This document shows positions 24,679 to 33,807 of a stretch of 64,000 nucleotides of DNA, in pieces (within the stretch, counting starts at the first letter, position 1; every line of letters begins with the position of its first letter). A program made the position numbers and the translations under genes. Under the pieces are notes generated by a model. It was not told the origin of the DNA. It did no database searches and saw only the letters and a list, made by a program, of their open reading frames with translations. The DNA is taken from assembly GCF_022965805.1 (NCBI RefSeq), contig NC_133101.1, forward strand, positions 47,820,342 to 47,884,341, read 5' to 3'. The DNA is from Primulina eburnea. Taxonomy: Eukaryota; Streptophyta; Magnoliopsida; Lamiales; Gesneriaceae.

Positions 24679-26461
24679 TATGGTTACGATTTTGTGTAGC
24701 AAATACAAGATATTATATGGAGATTGATTTCTAACCGCATGAGGATGAAATTTTGCAACAAAATTCAAGGTTTGATGGAGCATATTTTGGGGCAGCATGT
24801 TGCTGCCTGTTTCGGGTAGCCCGGGCAGCCCGAGGGGCTGCCCATTTCGGGCAGCTAGGGCAGCCCGAGGGGCTGCCCGAACAACCCCATCAATTTAATA
24901 AAAAAAAAAATTTGTTGCCGGAATCCGGCAACGGAGCTCCGACGACGGCGATGACGACTAGGGTTTTCAAAAGGTGTTTTGAAATATCAAAGTGTCATGG
25001 GCCTTGAGTTGTTGGGCCATTGGATGGCTAACATATTTGTGAATTTTAAATGGGCCAAAATGTTTTTGGTGAAAAATAAGTTTTTGGGCCCTTAAGTTTA
25101 AAATTACAAAAGTTGCAAATATTTTCTCATGAAATAAATAATTTAAGTTGGACTTTAATTATTTATAGTAAATGGTGATTTACAAGAAATTCGGTTATAA
25201 ATAAATTAATTTGAAAGTAGACAAAGGTGTTTGTATACTTTGTTAATTTAGTTTATAATCGTGGCGGTTAGTGATTGGATCAAGATATATAATATTGGAT
25301 CAATTAATTATTGTGATAATTAATTGATGGTGTATGATATGTGATATTATGCATGAAAGATGATCAAAAGCCCAAGCCCAATTTGCTAGGTGTATGCTAG
25401 GATATTTTGTGTTGAATGATTGTAATAATTATCAAATTTCAAGTGGGCTTGGTTTATGGCCCGTTCCCACCCCATGAGATGTATCCCTATTTGCCATGGA
25501 TATTTATTTGTAAATATTAGTATAATGGAAGATCAAGATTGGAAGATGGTGGCCATGATGATTTTGAAGATCGAAGACATGTAAATATTGGAAGCTAATG
25601 TAATAGTTGCATTTGCATCCCGTGCATTTACCCTAGGATTGGACCTAGGCCCGTGTTTAGCTCACACGGTCCATTAGTATTGGGGCGATTGATCATCCTT
25701 GTTTGTTTACTGTTTATAATAAATGCATGATATGTTATAAATAATGAGTATGTGCGTTATTATTATGATAATAACAAAGTTGCATGAATCCGGCAAACAT
25801 ACGATCAAACATGGCGAGCTTTTAAAATAAAAATTAATGATGTGACCTTTCAAAATTAAAAAACCCTCATTTTGAATAAGATTCAAAATTAATATCAAGC
25901 CCGAAAAGGGGAATTATAAATTTGTTTATAATTTCCATGTCTTCCATCGACAATGAACGCTACCCGTACTCGGGGCTCGGCTCATATTATTGGGGGAGCT
26001 TTGGGTGCCGGAAAGCTGTGACATCCATTGACATGGTGATGTGAACTACGTGGAACTCCCATGATTTCGGCTCATATTATTGGGGGAACTCATGGCGACC
26101 GTCCATTAAGGTAAAACATCGATGGGTAAGGCTTGACACGTGAAGATGAACGACGTCATATTATTGGGTCCTAATCAAACGTGAGACAAAAATTTACGTA
26201 GAGGGTTGCATTGTGATGCAATTGTAAACTACCTTTTAGGAATTGTGATTGGCTGATATTATTCGGGATCATAATTCGCTAATTGTACCTTACGTACCTA
26301 CTGAGGAAAGGAGTTTCTCGTTTTCACTATAGGGTAGTGAAAGATGTCAAAACAGTGGGAGCAAATATTTATGAAGTAAAAGTTCAAACTTCATATCTTA
26401 CTAAATATTTTAAAATAGTCATCAACATTTATCTGTTTTTACTTTTCAGTACAAATTGACA
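24679..26461 (+). other. Long untranslated leader of element F
   Basis: About 1.8 kb between PBS and gag. It holds two GC-rich hairpins (24823-24843 and 24858-24878) in an early part, then AT-rich sequence. Near 25980-26270 there are four occurrences of a CATATTATTGGG-type block (near 25984, 26075, 26158 and a variant near 26257). The gag ATG is preceded by ACTTTTCAG at about 26440-26450, which could act as a splice acceptor. The open frame 24753-25007 crosses the hairpins and has no known domain. Confidence 0.6.
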
Positions 26462-27322
26462 ATGTCTTCGATTCGCAATCCGATATCCGTAATACTCGAC
26501 AAACACATATTAAATGGACCTAATTACCTCACTTGGCTAAGAAACCTGAAAATCGTCTTGAATTCGGAAAGGGTAGCATATACACTGACTGAGTCACCCC
26601 CTGTTGAGGCTCCGACTGACTGCAATCCTGAGGAATTGCAGGCTTACAAGGAATGGTGTGACCATGACTTGATAGCCATGTGTTATATGCTGACTTCTAT
26701 GAATGATGAGCTGCAGAGGCGTTTTGAGGATGCAAAGAATGCTGCTGACATTCATAAGCACCTCAAAGAGCTCTTTGGTGAGCAGACTCGGCCTCTTAGG
26801 CATGCTACCGTCAAGGAGCTGATCACTATGCGCATGCGAGATGGGGCCTCGGTCCATGAGCATGGCCTGAAGTTGATTGGGCTCGTGGATAAGCTCGTTG
26901 GCATGGATATGATCTTGCCTTCGGAGTTGACCACCGACGTGTTGCTGTTATCATTGCCTAGCTCATTTGATCCTTTTGTGGTGAACTTCAACATGAACAA
27001 GATGGAGCCGACCCTTGAGGAGTTGGTGAATATGCTTGTTACGTTTGAATCAACCATCAAGAAAGAAAAGTTGGTTCTTTATGTGGGTTCTTCATCTGGT
27101 ACGAAGATTGATCCACATGGGAAGGGAAAGAAGAGTTCTTTCCAACGTCCCAAGAAGAACTTGCCCTTGTTGAGGCAATCTCCGAATCCCGTTGAGGCAG
27201 CCAGACCAGTTAAGGCTGACAAGAATGATGATGTATGTCATCACTGCAAGAAGCCTGAACATTGGAGGCGTAACTGCAGGGAATATCTTGCCCAGAAAAG
27301 TTCTGGAAACGGTATGTTCTAA
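26462..27322 (+). CDS. gag: Gag of copia element F, intact
   Basis: 286 codons from ATG (MSSIRNP) to TAA, the only full-length undamaged copia gene here. It begins with a GPNYLTWLRNL block typical of the plant copia capsid (UBN2/retrotran_gag family), runs through the capsid core and ends in a CCHC zinc knuckle CHHCKKPEHWRRNC (C-X2-C-X4-H-X4-C) that binds RNA. I chose the second start because the first codon of the longer frame is TTG. Gag forms the cytoplasmic virus-like particle in which the RNA is copied. Pol follows in the same general frame but is broken. Confidence 0.92.
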   Translation: MSSIRNPISVILDKHILNGPNYLTWLRNLKIVLNSERVAYTLTESPPVEAPTDCNPEELQAYKEWCDHDLIAMCYMLTSMNDELQRRFEDAKNAADIHKHLKELFGEQTRPLRHATVKELITMRMRDGASVHEHGLKLIGLVDKLVGMDMILPSELTTDVLLLSLPSSFDPFVVNFNMNKMEPTLEELVNMLVTFESTIKKEKLVLYVGSSSGTKIDPHGKGKKSSFQRPKKNLPLLRQSPNPVEAARPVKADKNDDVCHHCKKPEHWRRNCREYLAQKSSGNGMF

Positions 27323-29690
27323 ATTGAAGTAAACATTTCAATTAACTCTACTTCTTGGGTATTGGATACCGGATGTGGATCACATCTCTGTAATGTGTTA
27401 CAGGTGATGGGAAGAAGTAGAAAGCTTAAGGAAGGTGTGACCTTCTAGAGGATGGGCAATGGAGCAAGAGTTGCTGCCAAGGCTGTTGAAGATGTTTACT
27501 TATTGTTGAACAATAGTTTTAAGTTAATTTTATGAGATGTTTTGTTTGTACCTAATTTTGTGAAAAACATTGTTTCGATTTCTATGCTGATAAAAATGGA
27601 TATTCTTGTTTATTTTGCAAAGGTGTTTGCAACATTTACATGAATGAATGTTTGATTGGTACTGGTGAACTTGAAAACGATCTCTATAACTTAAAATTGA
27701 AAGATATTCCATTAAATGTCCATACAAAAGCAGACACCATATGAGATATGGATGTGTAAGTCTCCCAAATATTCTTATCTTAGAATATGGGGAGCCCTGC
27801 TTATTTGAAGCAGGTAGTGAGAGATAAATTGGATAGTCGATCCATTTTATGGTACTTTGTGGGATATCCACGAAATTCAGTTGGATATCATTTCTATCAT
27901 CCCCAAGAAACAAAGGTGTTTGTTTCTTGGAATGCAACCTTTTTGGAAAAGGAATTTCTATTAGATAGAAAAGGCGAGATGATAGAACTCGAAGAGGTTC
28001 GAGAGACACCCACAATTATAGAACCCACACCCGAAGAGCCAAGAGAGGAGATACAAGCTCCTAGAAGATCTGAGAGAGTCTTGAGACCACCTGTGAGGTA
28101 TGGTCTGCTTCTTGAAGATGGCCATGATGAGCCTAACCATGGATGTGATCCAAGGACCTTCAAGGAAGCGTTATCTGATGCCGATTCATCCAAATGGCTT
28201 GAAGCTATGGAATCTGAGATGAATTCCATGCATTCGAACCAAGTGTGGGATCTTATAGATCCACGTGAGGGAACGGTTCCCATAGGGACTTGGGGCGGAT
28301 GGGAAGGTATTGACCTTCAAGGCGCGGTTGGTGGCAAAAGGATATACTCAAATACAAGGAGTTGACTTTGAGGAAACCTTTTGACCAGTTGCAATGTTCA
28401 GGTCTATAAGGATATTGCCAGCCATAGCTGCATGGTATGACTATGAGATATGACAGATGGATGTCAAGACAATCTTTCTTAATGGGGATTTTAAGAAAGT
28501 GATTTACATGTCTCAACCTGAAAGGTTTACATCTATCGGAAGTGAGCATATGGTATGCAAACTTCAGAGATCTATTTATGGTCTAAAGTAGGCATCTGGG
28601 AGTTGGAACCTCAGATTCGATAGTACAATCAAAGAGTTTGGTTTTGCTAAGAATCCTGAGGAACCCTGTGTGTATAAGAAGGTCAGTGGGAGTGCTGTGA
28701 CATTCCTGGTGTTGTATGTTGATGACATTCTACTCATTGGGAATGATGTAGGAATGTTGCAATCAACTAAGATATGGTTAGCGAGTAAGTTCTCGATGCA
28801 GGACTTGGGTGAAGCATCTTTTGTATTGGGATACAAATCTATAGAGATAGATCGAAAAGATTGCTTGATCTTACCCAGTCCACATACATTGATATTATCG
28901 TGAAGCGGTTCTCGATGGGTGAGTCCAAGAGAGGACACCTACCAATATGTCATGGCGTGTCCCTATCCAAGTCTATGTCTCCCAAGACTGATGCAGAGAT
29001 AGCGGCGATGACAAGCATTCCTTATGCATCTGCGATTGGTAGCATCATGTATGAGATGGTATCTACACGTCCTGACGTGGCTTTCGCACTAAGTGTAGTG
29101 AGTAGATATCAATCGAACCCGGTCTTCCACATTGGAAAGCTGTGAAAGACATCCTCAAGTAGTTGAGAAGGACTAATAAATTGTTCTTGGTCTATGAGGT
29201 GGAGAACTAAAATTGGAAGGCTATACCGACTCTAGCTTCCAAAGCGATATCGATGACTCGAAGTCAACCTCTGGATTTGTATTCATGCTCAATGGTGCTG
29301 CTGTCTCTTGGAAGAGTTCCAAGCAAGACAATACTGCGGATTCCAGCACAGAGGCCGAATACATTGCTACATCAGATGCAGCAAGGGAGGCTGTTTGGAT
29401 AAGGAATTTCTTCTAAGAGCCTAATGGAGTTGCTCCTATCCCGGTGTTGTGTGACAACACGGGAGCTTTAGCTCAAGCAAAGGAGCCAAGGTCTCATCAG
29501 AAGTCCAAACATGTATTGAGAAAGTACCACATCCTCGGAGAGATTGTGGAAAGAGGAAGAAGTGTCTTTTGACATAGTCGGCTTCGCAGATAATGTTGTT
29601 GATCCACTAGCTAAGCCTTTACCTGGACCATTATTCGAGATGCATCGCGAATCAATGGGTTTGAAGCATACGGGTAGTTGGCTCTAGTGC
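27323..29690 (+). pseudogene. pol: Broken pol of element F, integrase core deleted
   Basis: Protease block WVLDTGCGSHLC near 27358; pre-integrase sequence to about 27715; then the frame jumps near 27720-27745 directly to the integrase C-terminal part (TPYEIW..., then WGSPAYLKQVVRDKLDSRS at 27790). The zinc-binding and catalytic integrase core of several hundred bases is therefore gone. RT follows from about 28150 with the catalytic LYVDDILLIG block near 28720. RNase H follows at 28900-29580 with YTDSSFQSD and STEAEYIA. Stops and frameshifts lie near 27440, 27530, 28365, 28440-28590 and 29140-29210. The RT block YVDD is kept. Confidence 0.88.
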
Positions 29691-29701
29691 AAGTAGGAGA
29701 T
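29691..29701 (+). other. Polypurine tract of element F
   Basis: AAGTAGGAGAT immediately before TGTTAGAG of the 3' LTR. It fits a copia plus-strand primer. Confidence 0.7.
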
Positions 29702-31847
29702 TGTTAGAGTAGGTGCCCGTCGAGCCAAGTGTTGGCCGAGTGTTCACAATGAAACTCTATGTATAAGCAATCTTTATTTTAATAATATTTGAAATTATTG
29801 TTTTGGCACATCTTTATCTGTATACCCATGCTAGTTGCATAGATAAAGCCCTTGAATATACAAATGGTAGAAAGAATATGAGATGCTCATATGATGGGTA
29901 TCATGAAACTCATATTTGTAATACTGTATATTCTAAACGGTTCCTAGTCGATTCAGCCGCCACTAAGAAGGATATAGGCCGCTCGAGTTCGAAACTAGTA
30001 TCTGCGATGTGAGTACCATGTTTCATTGGTAGGGGACATTGTGATGTCCGAACATGCAGATAGGTGCTCCTTGTTGAGTGCACTGAACAACCCTCCATAA
30101 AAGGACTTTCCAAGTGGTTCTCACTTATCGAGTGGAAAAGTCCTAGTTTATGGTTGTACACCATTAGTCCTTATGACCCGGGACAACATTGAGACTCTAT
30201 GTGCTAGAATTACACTTTGACTTGTTTACCGACTCTCAAGGGGTCATCAGGTGGCAAGGTTGGGTGTTCTGTCGAAACATATAGGAGTCGATGCATTGTA
30301 GTCGGGGATTCACCGCTTACCTTCGGGTATGGATATCCTATGTGTTATCATGTGTATGTAGGTTGAAATCTCTGGCCAGAGTATGATTGTAATTATGAAA
30401 GGGGTTTCATAGATTACACCATCGATGCAACTACGACATGACACATAGTATCGATTCATTGACAACTCTCGATATACCAATGGTTGTCGAATCGGTCGGG
30501 ATATATGAGTTGAAGGGACCGTACTGTACGCTAACCATAATTGAATGGTTCTTGCAGGTACTATCATTTGATACCTAGGGAATCATGTAAGCGATGCTGC
30601 TAGGCGTTTAACATGATTGGTTGGGTACTATCAGACTTGAGTTCTGACGTTCTTGTTATCAAGGAGTTGATAAGTAAGAATGGAGTAATTGGGGTATGCT
30701 CATATAAGGTCATGTTTAGTCTGAATCACATAGAGATGTGTACCCACGGCTAGTTGTATCAGTGAACCATTGAGGGCCACACAAGTACTAGCTTTCTAGA
30801 TCCCGTTGAGAAGTAAAATAGTTCAATGTGTTGAACGGCTTATAAAGGAGTTTATAAGCGTAAGGAAAATTAGAAGTATGACTTCTATAAAGGAGAAAAT
30901 AGTTCAATGTGTTGAACGACTTATAAATGAGTTTATAGGCGTAAGGAAAAATAGAAGTATGACTTCTATGAGAGAAATGTAAATTTTAATTTATGGAAGT
31001 GTTCCTAAATTAAAAGTTGGCCAAATGAATAATGTATTTGAAAATTGTGATTTTCATAAACATTATTATGGACTAAATTAAATTAATTCAAGTGTTGAAT
31101 TAATTAAACACTAGTGGACCTAGTAGAGTCCAAATAATTAAATTAATTCAAGTGTTGAATTAATTAAATTATATTGAGTCTTGTAGAGCTCAATTTAAAT
31201 TAATTATTTAACTAGTGGGACTTGGGTAAATTCAAGTAATGTTTAATTAGTCTCAAATATGTTTGAGATAATTAAATTTAGTCCATAGTTTTTAATTTGT
31301 TAAAAACCATATAATATGCATGCATGGGAGGTGAAAGGTTGGGAGACTACTTTTTGAGTTTTCAAGGCATGGCATGCAACTTTTTGGAACACCTTTTTCC
31401 ACTACCAAGACAAGTCTCCCTTCCCCATTCTTGCATCCACTATGGCCGAAATTTACACACTTTTTCTCTCCAAGTTTTCTCTCCATTTTTCTTCAATTTT
31501 TGGTGGAGGAAATCTTGCACTTCTCTTTGAAAAATCCTCATATTTTTCTAGTGCAAAATATGAGGGGATCTACCTAGTTGGTGGTGGGCTTAATAGTTGA
31601 GCAAGGAGTGCTCAAAGGAAGCTTGTAGATTTATCATCCTTTGAAGAGCTAAGGTGTTTACACCTTGGTTGGAGCCATCATCAACCTCAAGAGGTTGATA
31701 GGTAACGATTTTCTTACACCCTATGTATGACATAGTTGTGTTTTTGTATTTGCTACATGAAATGAGGGGTGGCCGAAAATTTACATGAAAAATTTGATTT
31801 TTTAAACTTCCGTTGCGCTTCCGGTCACCGTAACCGATCCCCTTTCA
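29702..31847 (+). mobile_element. 3' LTR of element F
   Basis: Near-identical to 22518-24664, with about 20 scattered base differences and one or two single-base indels (for example GAGTTTGATAAG versus GAGTTGATAAG). It ends CTTTCA at 31847, followed by the AAGAC duplication. Confidence 0.92.
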
Positions 31848-32727
31848 AAGACTACATACACAAGTTTAATGTATTTGTGCAAGACTGTATTTGAGTGGTT
31901 TAGAGAGTTTGCGTGTGGGAACTGAACAAGGATGTTCTCACACACAGAGGGAAAATGGCTTCTAATCTAAGCAGATAACACGTTAAAGCGTCCCTCTGGG
32001 CTGATTGCTTCTGAAAGCTGATGTGCAATGTGCGTGCCCTTTCTTTTCTCTCTTAATTTCGTTGTAGCTCCCTTGTGTCTCTCTTAAGTCTTCACTGATC
32101 TTCATTTTCCATTTATAGGCGTGAAGTTAGATCATATAGTGAGACTCATTTATTGTATCCATTGCATCTTGAATTTGTTTCTTGGACTTTGTGTTTCGAA
32201 TTTTCGACTGCCTTTCTGAAATGTTTTGTCTTTAATGCTCTGATGCAACATCCATTATTGTCCTTTGACTGAACAATAGCTTTGTACCTTCACACACAAC
32301 TGGAATCCACTGAAAGAGTTTGTCTTCATCTATAACTGAAGGATTATGACTGATGCTCGAACTGGTCAGCCGAACTGATCTATAGTTGGGCTAGTGAAAT
32401 CAGTTGACTCATCAGCTGAACTGATTTCACTCTCGTTCAGTTGAACTGATCAGATGGGTTTCTTCACCAGTTGATCTCTCCTTCAGCTTGCCAGGATTTT
32501 GAGGTTCTCCTGCTGAACCACCTACCAACTGAACAATCAGCTGGACTGCTCAAATGACGTAACAGTTAGGCTGATTCAGTTTGAGCAATCAGGTAGGTCT
32601 TCAGCTTGCGATAAAAACAACTCGTGAGTGATCCTAGCTTCTGCACGCTAAGGTAGATTATTAGTAACACAATTAACAAGATTTATTATCATCAAAATCA
32701 AGATTGCGAACTTGAAAAGTTCCAACA
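31848..32727 (-). mobile_element. 5' LTR of element G, outer piece
   Basis: Continues the right G LTR after F, matching 20055-20947 of the left G LTR to the shared end GAAAAGTTCCAACA. The first five bases are the AAGAC duplication made by F. Confidence 0.88.
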
Positions 32728-32810
32728 AATATATATGTGTATTTCGGCCGATTAGTAGAAGGGAAAAAAATTTATAGTTCTTTTTAAGAAAACGAGTAGT
32801 GGACGCTTCA
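32728..32810 (+). mobile_element. End of LTR B copy 2
   Basis: 83 bases ending AACGAGTAGTGGACGCTTCA. They match the end of B copy 1 at 6900-6981 (AACGAGTAATGGACGTTTCA). This is the stretch beyond the G insertion. Confidence 0.8.
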
Positions 32811-33807
32811 ATTTTGGTGCGCCGACTATACAGGTCATCCATAGCCCTAGACCAAGCCCTGGGGGTTTGAGCCATGGCCTAGGGTGGCTCGAGCATGGCT
32901 GAAGTTAGTGTAAAGGCCGATTGAGTGAGTGGTGCTTGTGTGTTCTTGTTTGGTGCATTGTTGAAGGCTAGCTGTCATTTGCGTCTTGAAGCGTGCATGG
33001 AGCTGTGAGCTCGGCTTAGGTCGGTCCAAGAGGGTCCTAAGGTGAGCTAGGAAGAGTAGGTTAGAGCTTGGTTTAGCTCGGTAGAGGGTGAGGTGACTTG
33101 TAGCTTCATAGTAAGAAGAAAAGAAAAAATGGAATTCTGGTCACAGGCTTAGCACTGTGGCGCTGCTCTTGGAGCATCGCAGCGCTGAAGCTTCGCACTT
33201 GGCCGCGCCGCGACGCTAGTGCGGGGGGCATTAAACTTTAGTTTTAGCGCGATTGTCTTGATTGAGCTGGTTTCGTGTGTTATAAAAGGGCTGAAATAAT
33301 TGGTTTAGAGGCTGGTCATGTAGGTTCGAGTCGGGAAAATTTGGTTACGTTTCGGGTTGATTCGGGTAAAACCCAGACCCCAGTTCGAGTTTTAAAATAG
33401 ATCGTTTAAATTTTGAAACAGGATTGAGTTTACATCTTAGAAATATTTTTAAACATGCTTAGAGGTGTTTTAAAGAACTTGGTAAGCTTCGGGTCGAAAT
33501 GTCGAGGTCCAGGGGGAAAACTGTCATTTTGGGTTCCAGGGGCAAAATGATCATTTTGCACCTGAGTCGAGATTTTTGTCCTTGAAGCGCCTTGAGCACA
33601 ATTTGGCATGTTTTTTTTAAATTTTTTTGTTTCACGAGCATGATTTTTATGAATTATGAAAAACACGTTGCATGCCTGACTTTAACCAAAAAATTTCGTA
33701 TATACATGATTTTGATAAGTGATGAAAATGATGATGCTTTTGAAGGATCGTAATTGGTTGTGACTGACAATATATGTATATGGTGATGATGAAGCCTAGG
33801 CACAGTG
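32811..33807 (+). mobile_element. 3' LTR of element A, piece 2 of 4
   Basis: Resumes the A LTR at the GTCATCC(C/A)TAGCCCT block (compare 8825) and follows it to the GAAGCCTAGGCACAGTG block (compare 9852-9866). About 90 bases around 33220 are missing relative to the 5' LTR. It stops at the CAGTG duplication of H. Confidence 0.9.

Larger units (their letters stand above)
22518..31847 (+). mobile_element. Element F: young Ty1/copia element, TSD AAGAC
   Basis: LTRs 22518-24664 (2,147 bases) and 29702-31847 (2,146 bases) run TGTTAGAG to CTTTCA, flanked by a perfect AAGAC duplication (22513-22517, 31848-31852). By eye I count roughly 20 differences between the LTRs, near 1 percent, so this is one of the most recent insertions here. 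Order inside is leader, gag, protease, integrase remnant, RT, RNase H, which is the Ty1/copia order. Integrase catalytic sequence is missing and several stops interrupt pol, so the copy cannot move by itself. Confidence 0.93.
19536..32727 (-). mobile_element. Element G: non-coding LTR retrotransposon, minus strand, split by element F
   Basis: Left LTR (element 3') is 19536-20947 and right LTR (element 5') is 22016-22517 plus 31848-32727, about 1.4 kb each. In element orientation the LTR runs TGTTGGAACTTTTC... to ...CCTTCA. The primer-binding site and polypurine tract lie on the minus strand at the correct ends. The internal region is only about 1.07 kb and has no gag or pol. Without F the element is about 3.9 kb. 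The PPT context (rc of TCACTTTTTGATGATTAC, then TGTTGGAAC) resembles SIRE/Maximus-type copia elements, so G is probably a non-autonomous relative moved in trans. Flanks CATAT and AATAT are a near-match duplication. Confidence 0.85.
16623..32810 (+). mobile_element. Solo LTR of family B, copy 2, inserted in the A 3' LTR and split by element G
   Basis: The pieces 16623-19535 and 32728-32810 together (about 3.0 kb) align with B copy 1. The right end GTGGACGCTTCA at 32810 equals the end at 6981, and the left end is placed where the A LTR match stops. Flanks near GATTT and ATTTT suggest but do not prove a target duplication. The hairpin module is at 19151-19164 with ACCCGAGAAC at 19251. No PBS or PPT adjoins it, so it is a solo LTR. 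Open frames inside it (for example 17140-17352 minus and 17713-17907 plus) have no recognisable content. Confidence 0.82.

Noticed and set aside
27530..28015. 161-codon minus-strand frame within F pol
   Set aside because: Shadow of the plus-strand pol coding sequence with clear integrase C-terminal similarity on the plus strand.
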